The notes beneath the pieces were generated by a model. That model was not told the DNA's origin and did no database searches. It worked only from the letters and a program-made list of their open reading frames with translations. From the NCBI GenBank assembly GCA_002506665.1, contig DAXZ01000060.1, forward strand, positions 1 through 64,000: DNA of 64,000 nucleotides, written 5' to 3'. The number at the start of each line of letters is the position of its first letter. Position 1 is the first letter of the stretch. The DNA is from Nitrosopumilus sp. UBA526. Its GTDB lineage: Archaea; Thermoproteota; Nitrososphaeria; Nitrososphaerales; Nitrosopumilaceae. Position numbers and translations under genes: made by a program. Shown here piece by piece: positions 1 through 8,464 of this stretch.

Positions 1-489
1 AATTTTTAAATTCTTTAACCATTTCAATAATGGTTGCGCGTCATCTCCAGTGGAAACTTCACTTTCTCAACCATTCTTTGAATCTGTATTTATTGTTATG
101 ACTGTTAAGCTGCCACCATGTACCGTTAAAATAGAACAATTTTCCATTTCAAAAAAACAATCTTTTCCACCAACACCAATTGCACCATTTCTTGTCTCAC
201 CACTTGTGTCACTTCCATAATTTTCATCACCATAGTATGCTGACTTTGCTGTATCATATGACATTCCAGATCCAAAATCACGAACAAAAAAACCTTTTAT
301 GGAATAACCTTTTGTTACGTTACGCTGATCATATGCAACCTCGATAACTCCACTAGTTTTTTCTCCTTTTAGTTCTAATCGATCATAAGCGTCATCTGCA
401 TTTTTAATCAATTCTACCAGACTTTTGATGATGTTGCCTCTAGTTCCTCTTTGTTGTATTCTTCTAATTAATCTAGGAGAGAACCCCAT
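1..489 (-). pseudogene. GHKL (Bergerat-fold) ATPase N-terminal region, interrupted by an in-frame TGA; runs off window
   Basis: The first 140 residues hold the ATP-binding signatures of the Hsp90/MutL/histidine-kinase superfamily: an N-box with E26 and N30 (ELIKNADDA), a DFGSGM G1 box at 71-76 and a GAIGVGG G2 box at 102-108. A TGA at 67-69 ends the frame, but the same frame stays open from 66 to the window edge and reads as ordinary protein (ESEVSTGDDAQ, then a Leu/Lys-rich stretch). The TGA therefore looks like a nonsense change, perhaps from TGG, inside a longer gene. It starts 19 bp after the 247-aa gene and is probably co-transcribed with it. Proteins with an isolated GHKL domain of this kind occur in several anti-phage systems; that role is inference only. 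Confidence 0.6.
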
Positions 490-508
490 AGTTTTTTTGC
501 ATCTTTAG

Positions 509-1252
509 TTATTTTATCAACAACTCCCAATTCTCTTTTAAATAATTAAGAAACTCTGAAACATCATTTGCTAATTCTTCATATTCTTTAATTGGTTCTA
601 GGGCATCAGTATGGTATTTTAGCATCGTGAGATTACTTGCTAATTTTTCAGAATCTGTTTCTAATGTACCATGAAGAACATCACAAACATCAAATTTGTT
701 AATTGATGAAAATTGTTTTTTTGAAAATTTATCATAAGCAATAGAATCGGTAATATCGCTAACTAATCGGGTTTCTTTTTTACGATATTTTCCAATTCTT
801 TTTTTGCCTGACGGATTAGATTCTGCTTCTAATTGCTCAATGGTTTCTTCAGCTGCAATTTTTCCAAGGCCAGTTAATCTATATCCTTTAAGTCTATTTC
901 CCACAACAAATTCAGCATGATTTTTACCAGCATCCAATCTTAATGTGTTATCTATTCTAGTTGTATCTGGAATGTGAGGATAATGAATCAACGAAAATTT
1001 TTCTGGGAATAGTTTTGACACTGTAACAACAACATTTTCAAAAGTTTTTTCTATCTTTTCTTCTTCTAATTTTAGTAATGCTACAGCAATTAATTTTGCA
1101 TTTGTAATACTAAAAGAATATTGTTCAGGTTCATATGCTTTCAATTTTCCGATTAAATTATTTCTCAAAATTAAAATCCCCAATACTATAATAATCATCT
1201 CTTGTATAAAATTATAATTCTCATATTCACTCCTGAATCTATAATTTTTCAA
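509..1252 (-). CDS. Unknown protein with N-terminal hydrophobic segment, upstream partner of GHKL ATPase
   Basis: I do not recognise the family. The 247-aa frame opens with TTG at 1252; an in-frame ATG at 1198 (residue 19) immediately precedes a short hydrophobic run (MIIIVLGILIL), so the true start is uncertain. Residues 45-140 look like a compact alpha/beta domain, possibly winged-helix, with a conserved-looking RIDNTLRLD stretch followed by a basic GNRLKGYRLTGLG segment. Residues 140-175 are rich in Lys/Arg and the C-terminus is helical and acidic. The gene is clearly AT-richer than the core genes from 1.4 kb onward and forms a two-gene unit with the GHKL ATPase, which suggests acquired DNA. 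Confidence 0.55.
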   Translation of the reverse strand: MKNYRFRSEYENYNFIQEMIIIVLGILILRNNLIGKLKAYEPEQYSFSITNAKLIAVALLKLEEEKIEKTFENVVVTVSKLFPEKFSLIHYPHIPDTTRIDNTLRLDAGKNHAEFVVGNRLKGYRLTGLGKIAAEETIEQLEAESNPSGKKRIGKYRKKETRLVSDITDSIAYDKFSKKQFSSINKFDVCDVLHGTLETDSEKLASNLTMLKYHTDALEPIKEYEELANDVSEFLNYLKENWELLIK

Positions 1253-1396
1253 TAAACCTTCTCCATATCCGTTTCAAATGGTGTTTTTAGAGACTCGATA
1301 GCTATGTGAATTTCCAATAAAACCGATTGCAAAAATACCGGTTTTACGGCTTTTACAGGTTTTTAGCAGATACACTCGTCTCTCTTATGTAGATAA

Positions 1397-1405
1397 TTTT
1401 TTAAA
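1397..1405 (+). promoter_or_regulatory. TATA box for the 1428 gene
   Basis: A TTTTTAAAC element is centred about 27 nt before the ATG at 1428, predicting a transcript that begins at or next to the start codon (leaderless). Confidence 0.45.
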
Positions 1406-1427
1406 CAGTCTCTGAAATAATTGCAAT

Positions 1428-1892
1428 ATGCTGTCTACAAGAACCATTATCGGGCTGGTAGTGGGAGTGGCAATAATTACAATTGGGGGATACTCGCTAT
1501 TCCTGCATGTGGGACCAATCATAATTCAAGAGAATGCTGTACTAGAAGTAGGCGATGAGATATCGTACACGATTCCTGCTCCTGCCGGAACAGCTCAGCA
1601 CATGATGATCACAGGTGATGCATTTGATGTAAGGCTTGAGAGTCCGGGAGACTTTGAGATACCAAACGAATCATACAAAAAGGAAAAGACTTTTGATTGG
1701 ACTCATCAGCAAGACGGTGAGACAAGGATACTAGTTCAAAACACCGGCAATACGGAGATATCCATCACGGGAGAACTGACCCGAAGCTCTGATCCTATCT
1801 GGTTTACCTATGATATTATGGTAATAACGTCTGGCATGGTAATAATCGGCTTTAGCATGGGTTTTACTCTGAGAAGACCTAAAGGGTTCTAG
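1428..1892 (+). CDS. Small membrane protein with extracytoplasmic beta-domain
   Basis: A 154-aa protein with a hydrophobic N-terminal segment (about residues 7-27) and a second one near the C-terminus (about 125-148) ending in a basic RRPKGF tail. The intervening ~95 residues are polar with a beta-strand pattern and lie on one side of the membrane. This two-helix layout with a GOLD-like soluble domain is common among short thaumarchaeal proteins, but I cannot assign a function. The 3' end overlaps convergent pheA by 4 nt. A TATA box 27 nt upstream supports the ATG start. Confidence 0.7.
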   Translation: MLSTRTIIGLVVGVAIITIGGYSLFLHVGPIIIQENAVLEVGDEISYTIPAPAGTAQHMMITGDAFDVRLESPGDFEIPNESYKKEKTFDWTHQQDGETRILVQNTGNTEISITGELTRSSDPIWFTYDIMVITSGMVIIGFSMGFTLRRPKGF

Positions 1893-2704
1893 CCTAACTT
1901 TGCACAAGGGTACGAGCCTAGAATCTTCATAAACAGTGTATCGTGTCTAATTCTATTTAACATCTCTGAGACCTTGCTGTCTTTTTGATGTCCTTCAAAG
2001 TCTACATAGAAATTATACTCCCACGTATTTTCCCTAGTTGGCCTTGACTCTATCTTTGTTAGATTGATGTGGTTTGTATGAAAATTCTCAATTACTCTAA
2101 ACAATGAGCCCGGCTCGTGTTTTATTGAAAATATTATTGATGTCTTGTCATTGCCTGTCTCAGAACTATTCTCTTTTGACAGAACAAGAAACCTAGTATA
2201 GTTGTTCAGATTATTTGCGATATTATCCAAAATTACTGGCATCTCATATCTCTGTGCAGCATCTTTACTTGCAATGCATGCGCAGTTTCTCTTGTTTATG
2301 TTCTTGACTATCTCTACACTTCCGGCAGTATCGTAGGCGGGAATTGTCTTCATGTTGTGTCCCTCAATAAATTTCCTGCATTGGCCTAGGGCCTGTGGGT
2401 GGGAATATACCGTATCTATCTCGTCAATTTTTCCTGTCCCTATAAGACAGTGCTTTATCCTGTGATAGGTCTCACCTGTAGCATTCAGTGCTGTCAGATA
2501 TAACAAGTCATAACTCTCCCCGACACTTCCTTCTAGGGAATTCTCTACTGGCAGTATGGCATATTGTGTCTTTTCACTAACGGTGCTCTCTAGTACCTCT
2601 GCAAACGTGGCTAGTGGTACGGTCTTGATTGGTTCATTAAAAAATGACCTTGCGGCCGCCTCGCTATACGCACCTCGTTCACCTTGGAACGAAACATGTA
2701 TCAT
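1889..2704 (-). CDS. pheA: Prephenate dehydratase
   Basis: Converts prephenate to phenylpyruvate in phenylalanine synthesis. The 271-aa protein opens with the family signature VSFQGERGAYSEAA and has the PDT type-2 periplasmic-binding-like catalytic lobes to about residue 180, including NNYTRFLVL with the conserved Thr-Arg-Phe. An ACT regulatory domain follows (about 188-265) with the ESRP motif that binds phenylalanine, so feedback inhibition is expected. There is no fused chorismate mutase, as is usual in archaea. It lies 3 bp downstream of csl4, probably in the same transcript. Confidence 0.95.
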   Translation of the reverse strand: MIHVSFQGERGAYSEAAARSFFNEPIKTVPLATFAEVLESTVSEKTQYAILPVENSLEGSVGESYDLLYLTALNATGETYHRIKHCLIGTGKIDEIDTVYSHPQALGQCRKFIEGHNMKTIPAYDTAGSVEIVKNINKRNCACIASKDAAQRYEMPVILDNIANNLNNYTRFLVLSKENSSETGNDKTSIIFSIKHEPGSLFRVIENFHTNHINLTKIESRPTRENTWEYNFYVDFEGHQKDSKVSEMLNRIRHDTLFMKILGSYPCAKLG

Positions 2705-2707
2705 GTG

Positions 2708-3259
2708 TTAACCTCTCAGTTTCACAAAATCACCGTTTCCAAAGTTTGAAGAAAGTTTTCTCTCATCAATCCATGCGCAGTCTACGCATTTTAATGCATC
2801 ACGCATAGGAACAACCGTGCCTCCACACTTTCTACACTTTGTGAACAAAACCCCCAAACTCCGTTCATTGATTGCTGCATGAATGGTACCGTTAAGATGA
2901 TTGAGAATCTTTAGTGTGACAATATCATTAACTAGTGCTACATTTCGTATCCTTAAATCACGTGTTCCACACACACACTCAACCTTGGATGTAGTTGGCT
3001 TGCCATTAATATAATCAATTGAAACTGCAATCATTGAGGACATTACTGCAGCAACTTTCCCAATAATGATGTCTCCTACCTTTGGTATGGACAAGAGCTT
3101 TGGATGATTTATGCTGACAATTCGTGATTCCTGGTCGAGTTCTTTCTTCCCTATAGCCGCTGCTCTGACCATATCTCCATCATCAAAAGCATTGTTTCCT
3201 GCCTCACATTCCTCAATGGATGCTATCTCGTCTCCTGGAAATATCATATCTTCGGGCAT
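2708..3259 (-). CDS. csl4: Exosome subunit Csl4 (S1 and zinc-ribbon RNA-binding protein)
   Basis: A 183-aa RNA-binding cap subunit of the archaeal exosome, which degrades and trims RNA in the cytoplasm. The N-terminal part starts with the Csl4 pattern PGDEIASIEE; the middle (about 60-135) is an S1 domain (KVGDIIIGKVAAV); the C-terminus has a zinc ribbon with CRKCGG and CVDC pairs. It is the first gene of a csl4-pheA pair and is divergent from the oxidoreductase at 3436. Confidence 0.9.
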   Translation of the reverse strand: MPEDMIFPGDEIASIEECEAGNNAFDDGDMVRAAAIGKKELDQESRIVSINHPKLLSIPKVGDIIIGKVAAVMSSMIAVSIDYINGKPTTSKVECVCGTRDLRIRNVALVNDIVTLKILNHLNGTIHAAINERSLGVLFTKCRKCGGTVVPMRDALKCVDCAWIDERKLSSNFGNGDFVKLRG

Positions 3260-3435
3260 ATTGAGAATTCTTGTTTTTATGATTATAATTGTTTATGGCA
3301 TGATCCCTATAATTTCACGAGCATCTGAACTATCCCTGTATCTGTAATTTGGAATTATCTCACACATGGCCTCAAGTTTACAACATTTACTTTTCAAAAC
3401 CATACAATTAACTATCATACACAAAACCAATGATC

Positions 3436-4500
3436 ATGAAAGCCCTAGTATATGATCAATATACTGACGACGATGACTTTGCTAAAATCTTAAAGATCAA
3501 ACAGATTCCAATACCCAAACCCAAAGCCCGCGAGGTAATCATCAAAGTAAAAACTGCCGCACTAAACTATGACGATATCTGGGGGATGAGGGGAAAGCCT
3601 TTGACAGTACCTTTACCTCACATCTCTGGGACTGATGCTGCCGGCGAGGTCTCTGCTGTTGGCAACGATGTAAAGAGCATCAAAGTTGGAGACAGGGTTG
3701 TCTCACACGGAAACATGTCTTGCAGAGTTTGTAATGCATGCACTGATGGCAGAGAATTTGATTGCAGATCACGGACAATCTGGGGTTTTCAAACAGGCCC
3801 GCTTTGGGGTGGTTATTGCGAGTTTACTCATCTTCCCGAAGTCAATGTTGTCAAAATTCCAAACGGTGTATCATATGATGAGGCAGCAGCTGCATCTATG
3901 ACCATGTTGACATCTTGGCACATGTTAGTTGGCAGGGCAAGGATTCAGCCCGGACAGCTAGTCTTGATAATGGGTGGAAGTTCCGGAGTAGGTAATTATG
4001 GGATTCAGATTGCAAAACTTTTTGGATGTACTGTCATTGCCACTGCCAGTCCTGACAAGCTAGACAAACTCTTAGATCTCGGGGCTGACTATGCAGTAGA
4101 CCACAGAGCAGATGATTGGCACAACAAAGTAAGATCAATTGCAAAAAAAATTCCCAAATTCGGAGACGTTTCTGGCGTTGATGTAATCTTTGAGCACATC
4201 GGCGGGTCTCACTGGAATAAGGAACTGACACTGCTAAACTATGGCGGAACAATTGTTACGACCGGTGCAACTACTGGATATGACGCCAAGACTGATCTAC
4301 GTCATATCTTCTTTAAGGGTATCAATATCTTGGGCTCGACTCAGGGAACAAGGGCAGAACTAGAACAAGGCCTGTATTGGATGTCACAAGGCAAAATAAG
4401 ATCTGTAATTGACTCTGTATATTCTCTAGAAGATGCCGCCCACGCTCACACAAAGATGCTCAAAGGCAAGCTGTTTGGAAAAATCTTAATCAAGCCATAA
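3436..4500 (+). CDS. Zinc-lobe medium-chain dehydrogenase/reductase (quinone oxidoreductase or enoyl-CoA reductase type)
   Basis: A 354-aa MDR-family oxidoreductase using NAD(P)H. The structural zinc lobe is intact (four cysteines in SCRVCNACTDGREFDC), but the catalytic-zinc ligands of true alcohol dehydrogenases are not apparent: the usual Cys is replaced in NYDDIWG and GHE by GTD. This arrangement is typical of quinone oxidoreductases and crotonyl/acryloyl-CoA reductase relatives. The Rossmann motif GGSSGVGNYGIQIAK is near residue 180. I chose the second ATG because a TATA-like CAATTAACT at 3405 predicts a start there and family members begin MKAL; an ATG at 3430 is also possible. The substrate cannot be read from the sequence. 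Confidence 0.85.
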   Translation: MKALVYDQYTDDDDFAKILKIKQIPIPKPKAREVIIKVKTAALNYDDIWGMRGKPLTVPLPHISGTDAAGEVSAVGNDVKSIKVGDRVVSHGNMSCRVCNACTDGREFDCRSRTIWGFQTGPLWGGYCEFTHLPEVNVVKIPNGVSYDEAAAASMTMLTSWHMLVGRARIQPGQLVLIMGGSSGVGNYGIQIAKLFGCTVIATASPDKLDKLLDLGADYAVDHRADDWHNKVRSIAKKIPKFGDVSGVDVIFEHIGGSHWNKELTLLNYGGTIVTTGATTGYDAKTDLRHIFFKGINILGSTQGTRAELEQGLYWMSQGKIRSVIDSVYSLEDAAHAHTKMLKGKLFGKILIKP

Positions 4501-4515
4501 ATATTATCTCAAAGA

Positions 4516-5508
4516 CTAGAGCCAGTGCGAGATCTCTAAATATTCTCCTACATCCTCTTTTCGTAAAATTCTGAGAAGTGCCTTTGCCTGCGGGGTTGAC
4601 AAGACAGGCATGTCAAACTGGTTGTCTGTTGAAATTCTCGGACACGCAACCTGGATAAAGGCATCTATTCCTCTAAGATTTCTCAATCTGTCATTTGTTA
4701 TATCAGTCAACGCAAACAACTGAACTTGCTTTCCTTGCTCTTCTAACTCTTTTTTTATCTTTAATGCAAAAACCTTGGAGAGCTGTCCTTCCTTTAATCC
4801 TACAATAACCCCAAACGTATGAGCTTCGGCCGCCTTGTATATTGCAAGTGTGGCCTTTCTTTTTAGTTTCTGGGCAAACTCTGTCACCTCTCTGACCTCA
4901 TTAAAGTACGGGTCTAGGACATATGTCGGCAGATTAGTTGATAGAGCCACTCCTGCTGCATGAAAGTTGCTCTGTCCCAAAAAAACATAGGCATCCACTT
5001 CACTTTTTAGTTCTGATGCGGGATAAAACTCGCAGCCAAAGACTTGGCCGTCATTTAACTGCCCCTTTCCCTGTCCAATCTTTACTTTTACTTTGCCGTC
5101 TGTCAGGATTTTTTCCACCCTATCTATTTGGTTCAAGTGCTGGCTATCTGTGACTAGGGAGACTGTCTTTCCCTGTAGTATCTCTGTACATTTTTTTGCA
5201 ACATCATCAAAATCTACATCATCAAATGCATCAATTAGAATTGTCTCATCTAGTGACTCTGTATTAATTGTGTGTCCGATGTTGAACTGAATATCTGATC
5301 CAAGAACCTTGGCACCGTTTGTATTAAGATCACACGTTCCCCAGGTCGTATCTGCTAGAACATATGCCGGAATTCCAAACTTTGCTGTTATTCTCATTGC
5401 GGTATCCTGAACTTGAGGAAGTATGCCGTCAGGACCATTCAGCGAGACTGATGCGGGGTTTTTCTCTCTTATCTCTCTGAAAATTCTCTCCTCATCTACT
5501 ATGATCAA
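4516..5508 (-). CDS. dph2: Diphthamide biosynthesis radical enzyme Dph2
   Basis: Transfers the 3-amino-3-carboxypropyl group of SAM to the conserved histidine of elongation factor 2, the first step of diphthamide synthesis. The 330-aa protein has the three dispersed cysteines that hold the 4Fe-4S cluster, visible in WGTCDLN, FGCEFYP and VACPRIS. The family motif LGQSNFHAAG lies mid-protein. It is divergent from tiaS with only 56 bp between the start codons and a TATA element about 25 nt upstream, so its mRNA should be leaderless. Confidence 0.93.
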   Translation of the reverse strand: MIIVDEERIFREIREKNPASVSLNGPDGILPQVQDTAMRITAKFGIPAYVLADTTWGTCDLNTNGAKVLGSDIQFNIGHTINTESLDETILIDAFDDVDFDDVAKKCTEILQGKTVSLVTDSQHLNQIDRVEKILTDGKVKVKIGQGKGQLNDGQVFGCEFYPASELKSEVDAYVFLGQSNFHAAGVALSTNLPTYVLDPYFNEVREVTEFAQKLKRKATLAIYKAAEAHTFGVIVGLKEGQLSKVFALKIKKELEEQGKQVQLFALTDITNDRLRNLRGIDAFIQVACPRISTDNQFDMPVLSTPQAKALLRILRKEDVGEYLEISHWL

Positions 5509-5524
5509 TTTACCTTCAACCCTG

Positions 5525-5541
5525 ATTTTATTAATTTAAAT
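5525..5541. promoter_or_regulatory. Back-to-back TATA elements between dph2 and tiaS
   Basis: The 56-bp divergent interval contains an A/T tract, ATTTTATTAATTTAAAT. One reading lies about 26 nt before the tiaS ATG (5565) and the other about 26 nt before the dph2 ATG (5508), so the two promoters interleave and both transcripts would be leaderless. Confidence 0.5.
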
Positions 5542-5564
5542 CAACTGTAAATCTAAAAACTTTA

Positions 5565-6899
5565 ATGCAAGCAACAGACAAAACAACTCTCAATGTAGGA
5601 TTTGATGATACTGACTCGCCAAAGGGCATGTGCACTACATTTCTGGCCTACAAGATTGTTGATATGTTACATAGACAAAACACAGAATTTTTAGATTATC
5701 CGAGACTGATACGATTCAATCCCAACATCCCATGGAAGACTAGGGGAAACGGTGCAGTATCTATCCAAGTAAAGACTGCGAATCCAGCTAGAACTAAAGA
5801 CAAGATAAAGAGCATGGTATTGGAATACTCTGATACTGCAAACGGTGCAAATCCGGGCCTAGTATTTCTTCAAAGTGATCATGTTCCTACACAACTCGCT
5901 GAATTTAGCAGACTGGCCTTGTGGCAACTGATCAGTAGAGGAACTGCCAAAAAATTTACCAAAACAAACAATCTCGAATCTCATTATCAAGGCAATGGAC
6001 AAGGACTTGTCGGCGCTATTGGTGCAATAGGCTACGACTTTGATGATCATACTATGGAACTCTTGAGTTATCGCAAGAGACTGCAGTTTGGCAAGCAAAG
6101 AAGAATATCTGTTGACAGCGTAAAAGACATGCAAGAAAAGACCTTTCCTGATACGTTTAACAGCTTTGACACAAAGAAAGGACGAATTCTGATTGCCCCT
6201 CATGGACCGGATCCTGTCTTTTATGGAATTAGAGGTGAGAGCGCGGATTCGTTGTTGCATGCCACAAAGATTCTCAAGACCTCTGAAAAACTAGACGGTC
6301 ATATGATTTTTAAATCAAACCAGGGAACAGGTGATCATCTAAAAAATAATCTGACATTTGAAAATATGAGACCGTTTGCATCCGGCAGGATTACGGGAAC
6401 AGTATCCAACATACCCAAGACTCTTAGAGGCGGCCATGTATTTTTTAAGATTATATCACAGGGTCACGAATATTGGTGCGCCCTCTACAAGCCTACTGGA
6501 ATCTCCACTATGGCATCTCACCTGCTAAAGGGAGACAAGATATGTGGAGGCGGCGGAGTCAGACGGGCCTCAAAGAACTTTGCACGAGTCATAAATTTAG
6601 AATTCCTTGATGTCATCTCTCTTGTAACCCATATCATGGTATCAAATCCCGAATGCAAGAAATGTCACAAAAAAATGAAGTCCAAGGGCAAGAATCAGGG
6701 CTTTGAGTGCATTCGTTGTGGAAAAACGGCTCTCAAGAAAATTACTAGCATAGTTCCAAGAAGAATAAAGAGACAGCTCTATCTTCCAAAGATCTCGGCT
6801 CACAGACATCTCACTAGGCCGCTACAAAGGATTGGAACAGTCAACAGATCATCGGAATTTGACAAATCACTTTCGTGGTTTTGTGTTTATGGAAAGTAG
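5565..6899 (+). CDS. tiaS: tRNA(Ile2) 2-agmatinylcytidine synthetase TiaS
   Basis: Attaches agmatine to C34 of the CAU-anticodon tRNA-Ile so that it reads AUA rather than AUG. The 444-aa protein starts with the TiaS signature VGFDDTDSPKGMCT, followed by the TCKD kinase-like and ferredoxin-like regions, an OB domain (about 275-350) and a C-terminal zinc ribbon with CKKC and CIRC pairs. The stop codon lies inside the 3' end of the convergent tRNA gene (6897-6899). That tRNA also has a CAU anticodon but is the initiator tRNA, not the TiaS substrate. Confidence 0.95.
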   Translation: MQATDKTTLNVGFDDTDSPKGMCTTFLAYKIVDMLHRQNTEFLDYPRLIRFNPNIPWKTRGNGAVSIQVKTANPARTKDKIKSMVLEYSDTANGANPGLVFLQSDHVPTQLAEFSRLALWQLISRGTAKKFTKTNNLESHYQGNGQGLVGAIGAIGYDFDDHTMELLSYRKRLQFGKQRRISVDSVKDMQEKTFPDTFNSFDTKKGRILIAPHGPDPVFYGIRGESADSLLHATKILKTSEKLDGHMIFKSNQGTGDHLKNNLTFENMRPFASGRITGTVSNIPKTLRGGHVFFKIISQGHEYWCALYKPTGISTMASHLLKGDKICGGGGVRRASKNFARVINLEFLDVISLVTHIMVSNPECKKCHKKMKSKGKNQGFECIRCGKTALKKITSIVPRRIKRQLYLPKISAHRHLTRPLQRIGTVNRSSEFDKSLSWFCVYGK

Positions 6900-6986
6900 C
6901 GGGGAGTAGATTTGAACTACTGAACTGCGGGTTATGAGCCCGCCGGGATGACTTTGCCCTAAACAGTCTGGCTTCCCCACCCCGCT
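6897..6986 (-). tRNA. Initiator tRNA-Met (CAU) with a D-loop intron
   Basis: The minus strand folds as acceptor AGCGGGG/CCCCGCT, D stem GGGA/TCCC, anticodon stem GCGGG/CCCGC with loop CTCATAA, T stem AGTAG/CTACT with loop TTCAAAT, discriminator A at 6897. The A1-U72 pair and three consecutive G-C pairs beside the anticodon loop mark an archaeal initiator. The D loop is about 15 nt too long. Removing 6955-6969 leaves AGCCAAGTCA, a normal archaeal D loop, and GACT/AGTC can form the four-pair helix of a bulge-helix-bulge splice site. Intron borders are uncertain by one or two bases. Confidence 0.9.
6955..6969 (-). other. Predicted 15-nt intron in the D loop of initiator tRNA-Met
   Basis: The insert AGACTGTTTAGGGCA separates AGCC from AAGTCA. 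Central-helix strands GACT (intron) and AGTC (3' exon) are flanked by possible 3-nt bulges CCA and CAA, as the archaeal splicing endonuclease requires. The position is non-canonical (not 37/38). Confidence 0.7.
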
Positions 6987-7007
6987 GAACATGAATAAAG
7001 TTGGGCC

Positions 7008-7015
7008 GTATATAC
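7008..7015 (-). promoter_or_regulatory. TATA box for the initiator tRNA gene
   Basis: GTATATAC is centred about 26 nt before the tRNA 5' end at 6986 on the minus strand. Confidence 0.55.
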
Positions 7016-7347
7016 GCTTTATCTTGCAAAGTTTGGTTATCTAAAATTAATCCGTGTTATCTGGAGACGTGTTGTTACTGTTGTGTAATTTATCAGAACA
7101 AGATCTTTGAATTGAAATCATACATCTAATACGCATACTTGCGTAACTCACTCGGAGGCGTTCCTTCCTTTAGTACAGATTTGGGGGGGCACAACCTACA
7201 CTCTGAAACCAGCCTATAACACACAAAACGAATCAAGGTCAGAACCGTACAAATCCATTAACTCTCTATCTTGCCTGTATGGCATTTATCCAATTAAAAC
7301 TGTCTCCAAAAAAGATGCTCTATAGACAATACATGCATTCTTGAAAG
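7016..7347. other. Intergenic stretch without a recognisable gene
   Basis: About 330 bp between the tRNA promoter and the sugar dehydrogenase promoter. I see no ORF of convincing length, no tRNA-like fold and no repeat; a G7 run lies near 7183. A small RNA cannot be excluded. Confidence 0.4.
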
Positions 7348-7356
7348 TAATTAATA
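7348..7356 (+). promoter_or_regulatory. TATA box for the sugar dehydrogenase gene
   Basis: TAATTAATA is centred 26 nt before the GTG at 7378, supporting both the GTG start and a leaderless mRNA. Confidence 0.45.
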
Positions 7357-7377
7357 GGATCTGAAAGACGTCTCTTT

Positions 7378-8463
7378 GTGGATAAAAAGATCCAGATTGC
7401 TGCAATTGCAATAGCTGTCGTATTTTCCGTATTGGTATTTACATCTCCTGATGACCCAATCCCGTTGCCTGAACCAAGATCGACTCCTGAGAATGATTCT
7501 GTAACTATTATCGCTGAGAACCTTGACAAGCCCCGTGCCATAGCAGTCTCAGATGACAGAGTCTTTGTAACTGAAAAAGACGGAATTATAAAGGTCATAC
7601 AAAATAATCTCCTGCTAGAATCCCCACTAGCTGTACTGCGTGGAGCAGACGTGTTTGATGGCGGACTGTTAGGTATAGCTCTACATCCAAACTTTTCTAC
7701 CAACCACTACATGTATGTATTTTTGACGTATGATGAGGACGGCATCTTGTGGAACAAGATACTGAGAATTACTGAATCTGAAAACAAGCTGGTCAGTGCA
7801 GATATTATTATAGATAAAATTCCCGGCTCTTCATTTACAAATGGCGGTTTTATCAAATTCGGACCTGATGACAAACTATATGTCGGCACAGGTACCGTCT
7901 CTGATGACTCGCATCTACCACAAGACCCGGACTCGTTGTCTGGAAAGATTCTAAGACTAGATGATGACGGCACCATCCCTGATGACAATCCCTTTGATGA
8001 TTCGCCTGTCTATTCACTAGGACACAGAAACCCTCAAGGTATGACATGGGATAGTGACGGACGCATGTTTGTAGCAGAGATAGGACGACAAAATGACGAG
8101 ATCAATCTGATACAGGCAGGCAAGAACTATGGATGGCCTGAGCAACAATGTTCTGGAGATAATTTTGAAGATGCAATTTTATGCTATGACCCAAGCATAG
8201 AACCCGGAGGCATATTGTTTTATTCTGACAAATTACTAAACCTAGAGTACCCCTTTGTAATGGCCTCGATGGGGGCGACAAATCTGTACCAACTAGACTT
8301 TGAGATGGGGCTAGAATCTCAAAAACCCATTCTTAGTGGCATAGGGCGTATCCGAGATGTTGTAGAGGGGCCTGACGGAAGTCTTTATGTAATAACTTCA
8401 AATACTGACGGAAAAGGTTTTCCAGACAGTATGGATGATAAACTAGTGAGGATACTGAAATAA
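7378..8463 (+). CDS. Membrane-anchored PQQ-dependent sugar dehydrogenase-like protein
   Basis: A 361-aa member of the glucose/sorbosone dehydrogenase beta-propeller family, which oxidises sugars with pyrroloquinoline quinone outside the cytoplasm. A signal or anchor helix occupies residues 5-21. Family motifs include the DKPRAIAV opening blade, GGLLGIALHPNF near residue 100, the region around GHRNPQGM near 218 and the NYGWPE blade near 255. The substrate and whether PQQ is bound are unknown, because I see no PQQ synthesis genes here. Start is GTG. It ends 1 bp before the HMG-CoA reductase start, so they probably form a transcript. Confidence 0.85.
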   Translation: MDKKIQIAAIAIAVVFSVLVFTSPDDPIPLPEPRSTPENDSVTIIAENLDKPRAIAVSDDRVFVTEKDGIIKVIQNNLLLESPLAVLRGADVFDGGLLGIALHPNFSTNHYMYVFLTYDEDGILWNKILRITESENKLVSADIIIDKIPGSSFTNGGFIKFGPDDKLYVGTGTVSDDSHLPQDPDSLSGKILRLDDDGTIPDDNPFDDSPVYSLGHRNPQGMTWDSDGRMFVAEIGRQNDEINLIQAGKNYGWPEQQCSGDNFEDAILCYDPSIEPGGILFYSDKLLNLEYPFVMASMGATNLYQLDFEMGLESQKPILSGIGRIRDVVEGPDGSLYVITSNTDGKGFPDSMDDKLVRILK

Positions 8464-8464
8464 G

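Noticed and set aside
3111..3347. 78-aa plus-strand ORF over csl4
   Set aside because: Lies entirely opposite to a clear csl4 reading frame and has no domain features.
6898..6986. Reading the CAU tRNA as the TiaS substrate tRNA-Ile2
   Set aside because: A1-U72 and the GGG/CCC anticodon-stem pairs are initiator-specific; so the adjacency to tiaS is coincidental.
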